Assembly: GCA_021776735.1 (NCBI GenBank) | Contig: JAJFFH010000050.1 | Location: 1-64,000, forward strand | Source of the DNA: Planctomycetota bacterium | Lineage (GTDB): Bacteria > Planctomycetota > PLA2 | Direction: 5' to 3' | Length of the DNA stretch: 64,000 nucleotides | Part shown: one piece after another, positions 32,761 to 40,576 of the stretch | How the letters are laid out: each line of letters opens with the position of its first letter | Position numbering within the stretch: the first letter of the stretch is position 1 | Notes under the pieces: model-generated | The model's input: only the letters and a program-made list of their open reading frames with translations | Told to the model about the DNA's origin: nothing | Databases searched by the model: none | Translations under genes and position numbers: made by a program

Positions 32761-34125
32761 ATGGACATCCTGCTCGCCGACGACGAGCGCAGCATTGCCA
32801 TCACACTCCGCGACGAGCTCGAAGACGCCGGGCACAAAGTGGTCGTAGTGGGCGACGGAAAGGCTGCGGCACAAGCCCTGCGCCAGGGACGTTTCGACGT
32901 GCTGATCACCGACATCCGCATGCCCGGGATGGACGGAATCTCGCTGCTCAAGCTGGCCAAGGACCTCGATGGCACGACCGAGGTCGTCGTCATCACCGGC
33001 CACGGCACGATCGAAACCGCCGTCGAAGCGATCCGCCATGGTGCCTACGACTACGTCCTCAAGCCGTTCCTGAACGAGGACATCCTCCGGCGGGTCAAGA
33101 AACTCGAGGAGTTCCGCAGGCTCAGGGACGAGAACCGCACGCTCCGGTCCCAGGTCGGGGCACAAATCGCCGACAAGCGGATCATCGGCGAGAGCGAGTC
33201 GATCCGGAAGGTCCTCGATCTGGTGCGCACGATCGCGGAAAGCGACGAAGACGTGCTGATCACAGGCGAGACGGGTACCGGCAAGGAACTCGTCGCCAAG
33301 ATGATCCACGAACTGAGCCCGCGTGCGGGCAGCCCGTTCGTGGTCCTCTCCTGCTCGGGCTTTCCGCAGACGCTGCTCGAGGACGAAATCTTCGGCCACG
33401 AGAAGGGCGCGTTCACCGACGCCAAGGCGACCAAACTCGGCCGCTTCGAGCGGGCCAACGGCGGCGTGCTGTTCCTCGACGACATCGACGACGTGCCCGT
33501 CGAGACCCAAGTGAAACTGCTGCGCGTCCTGCAGGAGCGGACCCTGGAACGGCTCGGCGGCGAGCGCACGATCAAGCTCGACGTGCGCGTCGTGGCGGCC
33601 ACGAAGATCGATCTTCAAGAGGCAGTCGAGGACGGCGATTTCCGTGAGGATCTCTATCACCGGATTCATGTGATCCCGATCCCGCTGCCACCCCTGCGCG
33701 AGCGCCGGGGCGATGTGCCGATCCTGGTCGATCACTTCATTCAGCTCTACGGCAAGGGCCGGCCCTACAAGGTGTCGGCGGAAGCGCGCGAGGCACTCGC
33801 CCGGCACTCGTGGCCGGGCAACGTGCGCGAACTGGAAAACTCCGTGCGCCGGGCGATCGCCATGGCCGGCGCTTCCGACGATCTGGATGCCGACCATCTC
33901 GTCCGCGCCGGGCCGCGCCCGCGACGCGCCGAAACGGCCGTGGATCAGGGGCCGGTGGAACGCCGCCTGCGCGAGGTCGTACGCGAATCCGAGGCCCGCC
34001 ATATCCGCCGGGTGCTCAAGCACACGGGCGGTCACCGCGCCAACAGCGCCAAGATTCTCGGTATCTCCCGCAAGAATCTCTGGGAGAAGATGCGCGAACT
34101 CGAGATCCGGGACGACGACGAGTGA
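32761..34125 (+). CDS. NtrC-family response regulator with GAFTDA in place of GAFTGA
   Basis: This 454-residue protein has a receiver (D7/D8, phospho-acceptor Asp51, Lys101), an AAA+ domain with G-E-T-G-T-G-K-E at 169-176, and a Fis-type C-terminal helix-turn-helix (G-G-H-R-A-N-S-A-K-I-L-G-I-S-R-K-N-L). The loop that contacts sigma-54 reads G-A-F-T-D-A (216-221) instead of G-A-F-T-G-A, a substitution that may weaken or alter sigma-54 activation. The ATG at 32761 gives a normal receiver start; the longer upstream frame has no family support. It is divergent from the kinase/regulator pair and overlaps the lpxH start (GTGA). No kinase of its own is adjacent, so it may share the neighbouring kinase. 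Confidence 0.92.
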   Translation: MDILLADDERSIAITLRDELEDAGHKVVVVGDGKAAAQALRQGRFDVLITDIRMPGMDGISLLKLAKDLDGTTEVVVITGHGTIETAVEAIRHGAYDYVLKPFLNEDILRRVKKLEEFRRLRDENRTLRSQVGAQIADKRIIGESESIRKVLDLVRTIAESDEDVLITGETGTGKELVAKMIHELSPRAGSPFVVLSCSGFPQTLLEDEIFGHEKGAFTDAKATKLGRFERANGGVLFLDDIDDVPVETQVKLLRVLQERTLERLGGERTIKLDVRVVAATKIDLQEAVEDGDFREDLYHRIHVIPIPLPPLRERRGDVPILVDHFIQLYGKGRPYKVSAEAREALARHSWPGNVRELENSVRRAIAMAGASDDLDADHLVRAGPRPRRAETAVDQGPVERRLREVVRESEARHIRRVLKHTGGHRANSAKILGISRKNLWEKMRELEIRDDDE

Positions 34126-34850
34126 GGGACGTCGATTACTTTGTCTCGGACGTCCACCTGTCGGCGGAGCGCCCGAAGGTTACGGACCGTTTTCTTCGGT
34201 TCCTCGAACGCGTACGTGAGGACGGCCGGCGGCTGTTCCTGCTGGGCGACATCTTCGACCTGTGGGTGGGGCCGCGCCAAAAGCGCCTGCCGTATGTCCG
34301 CCCGATCCTCGAGGGCCTCCGAGCGGTCACGCACGACGGCATCGCCGTGACGTATGTCGCCGGCAACCGGGACTTCAACTTCGACGCGCGCGTGAATGGC
34401 GGCCCGCCGCCGCGCCGGCTCCCTGAAATGCTGTCGATCGAATCCGCCGGCCGCCGGCTCTACCTGACCCACGGCGACCTGCTCTGCACTGGCGACCGCG
34501 CGTACAAGCGCGCCCGCTGGGTCGGCCGCTCGATCCCGGTCCGCTTTCTGTGCGCCAATCTCCCGCTGTCCGTGTCGACGTTTCTGTCGAGCGGATACCG
34601 ACGCTTCTCCCAACGCGCGGTCGCCAAGAAGTCCCGCTGGGAAAAAGCCGTCGATTTCTCCCGCGTCCGCCGCCTCCTGACCGACGGCCACGACACGGTG
34701 ATCTGCGGCCACGTCCACCGCGCCGCACGCTATCGCGTGGACCTCCCCGACAACCAATCCGGCGAGTTCATTACCCTCGGAGACTGGTCCCCGGACGGCG
34801 TTTACCTGGAGAGTAGGGACGGCGCGTTGCTCCTCCGGCGATTTCGTTAG
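34122..34850 (+). CDS. lpxH: UDP-2,3-diacylglucosamine diphosphatase-like metallophosphoesterase (LpxH type)
   Basis: This 242-residue protein has the calcineurin-type metal motifs in order: D-V-H (Asp10, His12), G-D-I-F-D-L-W (Asp43), G-N-R-D-F (Asn82), T-H-G-D near 118, and C-G-H-V-H-R-A near 195-200. The G-N-R-D-F variant, rather than G-N-H-D, is a hallmark of LpxH, which cleaves UDP-diacylglucosamine to lipid X in lipid A synthesis. Related planctomycete-type members may have other diphosphatase roles, so the exact substrate is slightly uncertain. The GTG start overlaps the response-regulator stop (GTGA), an unusual pairing of regulator and envelope enzyme. Confidence 0.85.
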   Translation: MRDVDYFVSDVHLSAERPKVTDRFLRFLERVREDGRRLFLLGDIFDLWVGPRQKRLPYVRPILEGLRAVTHDGIAVTYVAGNRDFNFDARVNGGPPPRRLPEMLSIESAGRRLYLTHGDLLCTGDRAYKRARWVGRSIPVRFLCANLPLSVSTFLSSGYRRFSQRAVAKKSRWEKAVDFSRVRRLLTDGHDTVICGHVHRAARYRVDLPDNQSGEFITLGDWSPDGVYLESRDGALLLRRFR

Positions 34851-35159
34851 CGAAAACCCGGATGACCGGCTTTTCGTTCGTAGGAGGCGCCCGATTTCGG
34901 CGTCTGCGGCCACGAGCGGGCCCGAACGTAGTACCCCTGCGCGAACTACGGACAGGCCGACCCTGAGGAAAGCAAACGGACGGCGATGCCCGGAGTCATG
35001 CTCATGTTCATCTCATGGTTCATCGCTCATGATGGGGCTGCTTGCGGGCCGCAGGCCCGCTCCAGTCCGGTCTAATGAGATACGGCGAAGCCGGATTTCA
35101 TCGCTGGATTTCGTCTGTTCCTTGCCCCCGCGTCCGCGTCCAGCGATACTACGCGATTC
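34851..35159. other. Intergenic region with repeats, no protein gene
   Basis: No supported frame lies here. It holds the 12-mer copy at 34976-34987, a run of imperfect TCATG units at about 34996-35031, and a seven-pair hairpin (GCGGGCC at 35044-35050, GGCCCGC at 35054-35060). The cmk start follows at 35160. No convincing promoter was found. Confidence 0.6.
34976..34987 (+). repeat. Copy of the dispersed 12-mer ACGGACGGCGAT
   Basis: An exact copy in the longer string AGCAAACGGACGGCGATG, identical over 16 bases to the copy after the DnaA-like gene. It lies between lpxH and cmk. Confidence 0.8.
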
Positions 35160-35858
35160 GTGCCGCCTGACTTCGTCGTTGCCATCGATGGCCCTGCTGG
35201 GGCCGGAAAAAGCACCGTCGCACGCCGGGTGGCGGGGCGGCTGCCCGATTTTCGGTACCTCGATACGGGGGCGATGTATCGGGCGGTGACGGCCTATCTG
35301 CTGCGAATTGACAAATCGAATGCGTCCCAGGCAAGGACGGCGGAAGAGATGGCGGAGGCGGCCGAGGGGCTCGCGCTTCAAGGCGACCGGCTCATTGTCC
35401 ATGGCGACGACGTGACCGATCACATCCGAACTTCGGAGGTGACGAAACAGGTCAGCGCCGTGTCGGCGGTGCCGCAGGTTCGCCGGGTGGTTCAGGGCAA
35501 ACAGCGTGAGGCGACCGGTCGGGTCGTCGCGGAAGGCCGCGACATCGGGTCGGTCGTATTCCCCAACGCCGCACTCAAGGTTTATCTCGATGCGTCGCTG
35601 GACGAGAGGGCCCGGCGGCGAAACCGGCAGTATCCGGATTCGTCGTTTGGCGAGTATCGCGAGCGGATCGCCACGCGCGACCACCTCGATTCCTCGCGAG
35701 ACGACTCTCCACTGATGACTCCCGCGGACGCAATCACGATCGACACCAGCCGCCTCACGATTGAAGAGGTGGTTTTGAAAATCGAGGCGCTCGTCCGAGA
35801 GCGCCTGTCCACCACAACAAGCATGGCTCGCGAAAACCGCGAGCAAGCAGACGGTTGA
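35160..35858 (+). CDS. cmk: Cytidylate kinase
   Basis: It phosphorylates CMP and dCMP with ATP. The 232-residue protein has the P-loop I-D-G-P-A-G-A-G-K-S-T-V at 9-20, the CMP-binding Y-L-D-T-G-A-M-Y-R-A-V-T near 33-44, V-A-E-G-R-D-I-G-S-V-V-F-P in the middle, and the lid/Arg segment R-A-R-R-R-N-R-Q. The GTG at 35160 starts two codons before the first strand. rpsA follows 67 bases later; cmk-rpsA is a widely conserved neighbour pair. The last 15 residues are an unstructured tail. Confidence 0.95.
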   Translation: MPPDFVVAIDGPAGAGKSTVARRVAGRLPDFRYLDTGAMYRAVTAYLLRIDKSNASQARTAEEMAEAAEGLALQGDRLIVHGDDVTDHIRTSEVTKQVSAVSAVPQVRRVVQGKQREATGRVVAEGRDIGSVVFPNAALKVYLDASLDERARRRNRQYPDSSFGEYRERIATRDHLDSSRDDSPLMTPADAITIDTSRLTIEEVVLKIEALVRERLSTTTSMARENREQADG

Positions 35859-35925
35859 AGGGCGGCGGCGCGGTCCCTTGGGACGGCGCCAGGCGGCAAG
35901 GCCCCCGCAGAGAAAACACACGAAC

Positions 35926-37986
35926 ATGGTCAAAGGAATTGACGTCGTACGCAAGTACGACCTCCCCCCCGATGAACTTGAAGAGAGAGTCGAAGAGGCC
36001 TTCAAAGAGGTTCCGCAAGAGGACATTGCGCGCTTTTACGAGGAGTCGGTTCGCGAATTCGAGCCCGACACGATCCTCAAGGGCCGCGTCCTGAACGTTG
36101 TCAACGACGAGGTGATCGTCGATGTCGGCTACAAGTCCGAAGGCGTGATTCCGCTCTACGAGTGGGGCGAGAACGCCGACGTCGATATCGGCGACGAGAT
36201 CGAGGTCCTGCTCGACGAGATCGAGGATCGGACCGGCATGATCCGCTTGTCCAAGCGCAAGGCGGATCGCATCCGCGCCTGGAACGAGATTCTCAAAACA
36301 CACAACGAAGGCGACGTCGTTCGCGGCCCGGTCCTTCGCAAGATCAAGGGCGGCCTTTTGGTCGATGTCGGCGTGCCGGTGTTTTTGCCCGCGAGCCAGG
36401 TCTCGCTGCGGCGGACCGCCGACATCTCCGAGTTCATCGGCCAGGAGATCGAGGCCCGCATCATCAAGATCGACGAGGCGCGCATGAACATCGTGGTGTC
36501 GCGCCGCAAGCTCGTCGAAGAGCAGCGTGAAGCCGCGAAGAAGCAGCTCCTGGAGTCGATCCAGGAAGGCGAGATTCGCCGCGGCGTGGTCAAGAACATC
36601 GCCGACTTCGGCGCGTTCGTCGACCTGGGCGGCATCGACGGTCTGCTGCACATTACGGACATGTCCTGGACGCGGATCAACCACCCGTCCGAGGCGGTCT
36701 CGATCGACGAGGAGATCGAGATCATGATCCTGCGCGTCGATCGCGAGAAAGAGCGCATCGCGCTCGGCCTCAAGCAGCGCATGCCCAGCCCGTGGGACGA
36801 GATCGAGACGCGGTACCCGGTCAACAGCAAAGTACAGGGCAGCGTTACGAACGTCACCAGCTACGGCGCGTTCGTCCAGCTCGAGAACGGCCTTGAGGGG
36901 CTGGTCCACGTCTCCGAGATGAGCTGGACCCGGCGGGTCAACCACCCGTCCGAGGTGGTCTCGGTCGGCGACGAGGTCGAGGTCGTGATCCTGGAGATCG
37001 ACAGGGACAAGCAGGAGATCGGACTCGGCATGAAACAGGCCGAGGTCAACCCGTGGGATCTCGTCGAAGAGAAATACCCTCCGGGCACGAAGATCGGCGG
37101 CACGGTCAGGAACCTCACGAACTACGGCGCATTCGTCGAGCTCGAAGAGGGGATCGACGGCCTGCTGCACATCTCCGACATGAGCTGGACCAAAAAGATC
37201 ACGCATCCGAGCGAGCTCCTGAACGAGGGCGACGATGTCGAGGCGCAGGTCTTGTCCGTGGATCGCGACAAGAAGCGCGTCTCGCTCGGCATCAAGCAGC
37301 TCCAGGACGATCCGTGGCGCCGCGAGATCGCCGAGCGCTACAAGGTCGGCGATGTCGTCGTCGGCACGGTCACCAAGGTCACGAACTTCGGCGTGTTCGT
37401 CGAACTCGAGGCGTCTCTGGAAGGCCTGCTCCACGTGTCGGAGCTGTCCACGAAGAAAATCACCAGCCCGGACGAGGTGGTCGCCGTCGGCGACCAGGTT
37501 CGCGTCATGGTGCTGAAGGTCGATGCCGACGAGCGCAAGATCGGCCTGTCGATCATCGCGGCCGAGGAAGCCGGAACCGAGGGCGATACCAAGGTCGCCG
37601 AGACGCCCCCGGCAGACGCCGAGGCCAAGGCGCCCGACGCCGACGCTACGGCGGCAGCCACCGAAGCGCCCGCGGAGCCCGAGGCGACTGAGCCCGAGGT
37701 AGCGGCGGAGGAAGCGGCGGCAGAGCCCGAAGCAGCCGCGGAGCCCGAAGCGGCCGCAGAACCCGAGGCAACCGCAGAGCCCGAAGCAGCCGCAGAGCCC
37801 GAGGCGACCGCAGAACCCGAGGCAACCGCAGAGCCCGAGGCAGCCGCGGAGCCGGAAGCGGCTCCGGAACCCGAGGCGGCGGCAGAGCCCGAAGCGCCCG
37901 CGGAGCCCGAGCCCGAGACCAGCGAAGCCAAGGACTCCGAGAAGGGCGACGACACCGACAAGGAGAAAAAGCCGGACGAGGCGTGA
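35926..37986 (+). CDS. rpsA: 30S ribosomal protein S1 with a long Glu-Pro-Ala repeat tail
   Basis: S1 binds mRNA leaders and helps the 30S subunit start translation. The 686-residue protein has six S1 RNA-binding domains between about 45 and 550. The later ones carry the usual G-A-F-V-D-L or G-A-F-V-E-L and G-L-L-H-I-S-D-M-S-W landmarks, and Pro-Trp connects several repeats. The ATG at 35926 gives the normal start; the frame is open upstream without family support. From about 560 the protein becomes a low-complexity tail of A-A-E-P-E-A-type repeats, encoded by near-identical 18-base units at roughly 37716-37916. A strong terminator follows. Confidence 0.94.
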   Translation: MVKGIDVVRKYDLPPDELEERVEEAFKEVPQEDIARFYEESVREFEPDTILKGRVLNVVNDEVIVDVGYKSEGVIPLYEWGENADVDIGDEIEVLLDEIEDRTGMIRLSKRKADRIRAWNEILKTHNEGDVVRGPVLRKIKGGLLVDVGVPVFLPASQVSLRRTADISEFIGQEIEARIIKIDEARMNIVVSRRKLVEEQREAAKKQLLESIQEGEIRRGVVKNIADFGAFVDLGGIDGLLHITDMSWTRINHPSEAVSIDEEIEIMILRVDREKERIALGLKQRMPSPWDEIETRYPVNSKVQGSVTNVTSYGAFVQLENGLEGLVHVSEMSWTRRVNHPSEVVSVGDEVEVVILEIDRDKQEIGLGMKQAEVNPWDLVEEKYPPGTKIGGTVRNLTNYGAFVELEEGIDGLLHISDMSWTKKITHPSELLNEGDDVEAQVLSVDRDKKRVSLGIKQLQDDPWRREIAERYKVGDVVVGTVTKVTNFGVFVELEASLEGLLHVSELSTKKITSPDEVVAVGDQVRVMVLKVDADERKIGLSIIAAEEAGTEGDTKVAETPPADAEAKAPDADATAAATEAPAEPEATEPEVAAEEAAAEPEAAAEPEAAAEPEATAEPEAAAEPEATAEPEATAEPEAAAEPEAAPEPEAAAEPEAPAEPEPETSEAKDSEKGDDTDKEKKPDEA

Positions 37987-38010
37987 CCCGTTCGTGATTC
38001 TCAAGATGTC

Positions 38011-38048
38011 AAACGGGGGCGTCCCATGGGGCGCTCCCGTTTTTTTTG
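38011..38048 (+). terminator. Factor-independent terminator of rpsA
   Basis: AAACGGGGGCG pairs imperfectly with CGCTCCCGTTT around the loop TCCCATGGGG and is followed by a run of T (38040-38048). It lies 25 bases after the rpsA stop. The start codon of the next gene (38026) is inside the loop, so expression of that gene needs read-through or a promoter close to or inside the hairpin. Confidence 0.85.
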
Positions 38049-39138
38049 GCTGGCGTGCGTGGTCTGGTCGCTGCTCTCGGCGACCGGTTGCCGTTCGTCC
38101 GCAACCTCCCAACCGGTCGGACCGACCGAGGCTGAAGAGCCCGCCGCTCCGGGACGGCGAGCCGCGTCCGCGGCCCCGGCGAGCCCGGGCCGCGGCAACC
38201 GCGACGCGGCCACACGACGCACACCGGAGTGGTTTGTGGCGGAGCGGACCAGCGCCGAAGCCGAACTGGGCCGCGGCGAGCTGCAGAAAGCCGCCCAACG
38301 TCTCTACCGAGCGCTAAGGGCGCGTCCGGACTCCGCCGAGCGCCGCCGCCTCCAGGATCTGCTGCGCCGCGTCAACACCGGGGTGCTGAAGGTCGAAACG
38401 CTGGTCGGGTCGATGGAAACGGAAAAGAGCCCGGTGGTGTTCAAGGAGTCGATCCGCGTGCGCGTGCGCCTGCGCAACCAGAGTGGCCAGCGCGTGCGCA
38501 TCCCCGCGGCGAGCCGCGGAGTTTCCGCCAGCCTCTTCGTCTTCGACATCGAGCGCCGCGACTACGACTCGCGCGCCAACATCATCACCACAAAAAGCCG
38601 CGTCCACCGACCCCTGGAGAGAGAACTCGACCTCGCCCCCGGCGCGAGCACGGAGGTGATCCTGGACATCGGGGTCATCGGCAACGACCGCCCGCTCGAC
38701 GGCGTGCGCCGTTTCCGCATCGGCGGCGTGCTGAGGCCCAACGTCCTGGAGGTCGGCGGCCTGCGCCGCTGGGATGCCGTGCGCCTGGCGCCCGTCGAAC
38801 TCAGATCGTTTCGCGAGAACTTCGAACATCTGGCTGACAACCCCGTCCGGCGCATCGGCCAGGCGATCCAAAAAAACGCGCCCGTGCACCTGCTGACCGC
38901 GGCCGCACTCGTACCCGCCGGAAGCCGACAGGCCGCGGTCGACGTGTTGATCGACCGACTGCAGGGCGGGCGCCGCATCGACTTCGCGATCCTCGCCGCG
39001 CTGATCCACCTCTGCGAGGTCGAGTTCGGCCGCGACCCGAGCGCCTGGAAGGCATGGTGGCCCCGGGTCCGCGAGTCCTACTTCGCCCCGGACAAGCCCA
39101 AAAAGCGCCCCGACGAACCGGTCTTCGTGGACGAGTGA
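38026..39138 (+). CDS. Putative lipoprotein of unknown function
   Basis: This 370-residue protein begins with a lipoprotein signal (M-G-R-S-R-F-F-W-L-A-C-V-V-W-S-L-L-S-A-T-G-C) with the modified Cys at residue 22. A Pro/Ala-rich linker reaches about 70, and a short helical repeat (R-T-S-A-E-A-E-L-G-R-G-E-L-Q-K-A-A) follows. A beta-rich domain at about 130-270 has segments such as I-R-V-R-V-R-L-R-N-Q-S-G-Q-R-V-R-I-P, which resemble an immunoglobulin-like or intracellular-proteinase-inhibitor-like fold. No family is recognised with confidence. The ATG lies in the rpsA terminator loop; no later start would keep a complete signal. It probably sits in the outer membrane facing the periplasm. Confidence 0.65.
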   Translation: MGRSRFFWLACVVWSLLSATGCRSSATSQPVGPTEAEEPAAPGRRAASAAPASPGRGNRDAATRRTPEWFVAERTSAEAELGRGELQKAAQRLYRALRARPDSAERRRLQDLLRRVNTGVLKVETLVGSMETEKSPVVFKESIRVRVRLRNQSGQRVRIPAASRGVSASLFVFDIERRDYDSRANIITTKSRVHRPLERELDLAPGASTEVILDIGVIGNDRPLDGVRRFRIGGVLRPNVLEVGGLRRWDAVRLAPVELRSFRENFEHLADNPVRRIGQAIQKNAPVHLLTAAALVPAGSRQAAVDVLIDRLQGGRRIDFAILAALIHLCEVEFGRDPSAWKAWWPRVRESYFAPDKPKKRPDEPVFVDE

Positions 39139-39191
39139 TCCCCGAAAAAAACAAACAGCTTGCCCGCCATAGCTCCGCAGGAGCGAAGGAG

Positions 39192-39223
39192 GGACGGCGA
39201 TGTGTCCAAGAGCATCGCCGTCC
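39192..39223. repeat. Inverted pair of the dispersed motif forming a hairpin
   Basis: GGACGGCGATG (39192-39202) and its exact complement CATCGCCGTCC (39213-39223) face each other across a ten-base loop; the right copy is a full 12-mer (39214-39225). It can form an 11-pair stem after the lipoprotein gene and could act in transcription termination. It is the only closely spaced inverted pair of the motif in a spacer here. Confidence 0.8.
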
Positions 39224-39316
39224 GTGTGCTGACGCCCGTGTTCTTCCCATCCGCATGCTCGGGAAGGATCCGAGGGCCCGCATCGCGCGAAGACAACGGA
39301 TCCACCCGCCCCGAGC

Positions 39317-39339
39317 AAAAATCCGCCATGCGGATTTTT
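39317..39339 (+). terminator. Hairpin with A/T flanks upstream of tyrS
   Basis: AAAAATCCGC (39317-39326) and GCGGATTTTT (39330-39339) form ten pairs around the loop CAT. This is a good factor-independent terminator shape in either direction, ending 17 bases before the tyrS start. The core palindrome is shared with 25855-25871. Confidence 0.6.
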
Positions 39340-39356
39340 GAGATAACGTTCCCGTA

Positions 39357-40535
39357 ATGAGCTGGCGCGAAACGTTCGGACAACTCGCCCGCACCATCGA
39401 CACGGTGTTTCCGGGCGACAGGGATCTCGACGCGCTGTTTGCCAAAGGGCGCCCGCTCCGGGTGAAGCTCGGCATCGACATCACGTCGACGTCGGTCACG
39501 ATCGGCAATGGTATTCCGCTGCGAATCCTCGCGCGGTTTCAGGAACTCGGGCATGTCGCCGTGCTCATCCTCGGTGATTTCACGACGCTGGTGGGGGACC
39601 CGTCCGGGCGCGACAAAACCCGCCCCGTCTTGACGCCGGAAGAGGTGGTGCAGAACGGCGAGACGTGGCTGGAGCAGATCAAGGGCCTACTCGATCTCGA
39701 CCGGGCCGAGGTCCGCCGCAACGGCGAGTGGCTGGCCAAGCTGGACTCGAGCCAGCTTCTGACACTGAGCAGCCAGCTCACGGTTGCGCAGATGCTGGAG
39801 CGCGACAGCTTTGCCACGCGGTATCGCGCGGGCTCGCCGATTCATCTGCACGAGTTTTTGTATTGCCTCTTCCAAGGCTACGACTCGATCGCCGTGAACG
39901 CCGACGTCGAGCTCGGCGGCACCGACCAGACGTTCAACGTGAACATGGGGCGCGTGCTGCAAAAAAACGCCGGGATGCGTCCGCAGGTCTGCGTGACGAA
40001 TCCGCTGCTCGAGGGCGTGGACGGCCACAAGAAGATGTCGAAGAGCGTCGGTAACTCGATCTGCCTCGACACGCCTGCCAAGGACATGTTCGGTCTTGCG
40101 ACGCGCATCCCCGACGAGCTCATCGAGAAGTATCTGCGGCTGGCGACGGATCTTGCGGACGAGACCATCGCTGATCTCGGGCGCGGCGATCCGTGGAACG
40201 CCAAAAAATCGATGGCGGAGGCGTTGACTGCCCGGCACTACGGCGCGGAGACGGCGGCGCGCGAGCGGACCGAGTTCGAGCGCGTGTTCGCGGAGAAAAA
40301 ACTGCCCGAAGACATTCCGGAGTACGTCGCGCCGCCCGGACGCACCGTCCTGGAACTGGTACGGGGCGCGTTCTCCATGACCAGCGGAGAGGCGAAGCGA
40401 CTCATCAAGCAGGGAGCGGTAACCGTCGCGGGCAACAAGATGACGGACGCTTCTACCGTGATCGAGCACACGGACGGCGACGTCTTGCGCGCAGGCAAGC
40501 GTCGGTTCGCCTCGCTGCGCGTCGGCCCGTCGTAG
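39357..40535 (+). CDS. tyrS: Tyrosyl-tRNA synthetase with an altered HIGH motif
   Basis: It charges tRNA-Tyr with tyrosine using ATP. The 392-residue protein has the class I core (L-G-I-D-I-T-S-T-S near 38-46; I-L-G-D-F-T-T-L-V-G-D-P-S-G-R-D near 71-86), the tyrosine-site segment E-L-G-G-T-D-Q near 185-191, K-M-S-K-S at 226-230, and a C-terminal S4 RNA-binding domain (about 330-390). The HIGH signature reads T-I-G-N (48-51). The second His is Asn in some active enzymes, but loss of the first His is unusual. The ATG at 39357 gives the expected start. Gene order does not explain the change. A near copy of the 12-mer lies at 40470-40480. Confidence 0.92.
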   Translation: MSWRETFGQLARTIDTVFPGDRDLDALFAKGRPLRVKLGIDITSTSVTIGNGIPLRILARFQELGHVAVLILGDFTTLVGDPSGRDKTRPVLTPEEVVQNGETWLEQIKGLLDLDRAEVRRNGEWLAKLDSSQLLTLSSQLTVAQMLERDSFATRYRAGSPIHLHEFLYCLFQGYDSIAVNADVELGGTDQTFNVNMGRVLQKNAGMRPQVCVTNPLLEGVDGHKKMSKSVGNSICLDTPAKDMFGLATRIPDELIEKYLRLATDLADETIADLGRGDPWNAKKSMAEALTARHYGAETAARERTEFERVFAEKKLPEDIPEYVAPPGRTVLELVRGAFSMTSGEAKRLIKQGAVTVAGNKMTDASTVIEHTDGDVLRAGKRRFASLRVGPS

Positions 40536-40576
40536 GCGGTCTTCGGCTCGTTTGGACAGTCGCCTGGCTGCGGCTG

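Noticed and set aside
33630..33639. GGACGGCGATT inside the GAFTDA regulator counted as a copy of the dispersed word
   Set aside because: It encodes the conserved E-D-G-D-F-R-E-D-L segment of NtrC-type ATPases and lacks the AC upstream, so protein constraint explains it. It counts only toward the 9-base core.
34996..35031. A cluster of imperfect TCATG units before cmk
   Set aside because: The units are short and irregular. Nothing else marks an operator or origin, so this may be chance in a low-constraint spacer.
35755..38298. An 847-codon minus-strand frame
   Set aside because: It is antisense to rpsA. Its Leu/Gly/Arg repeats simply mirror the Glu-Pro-Ala repeat tail.
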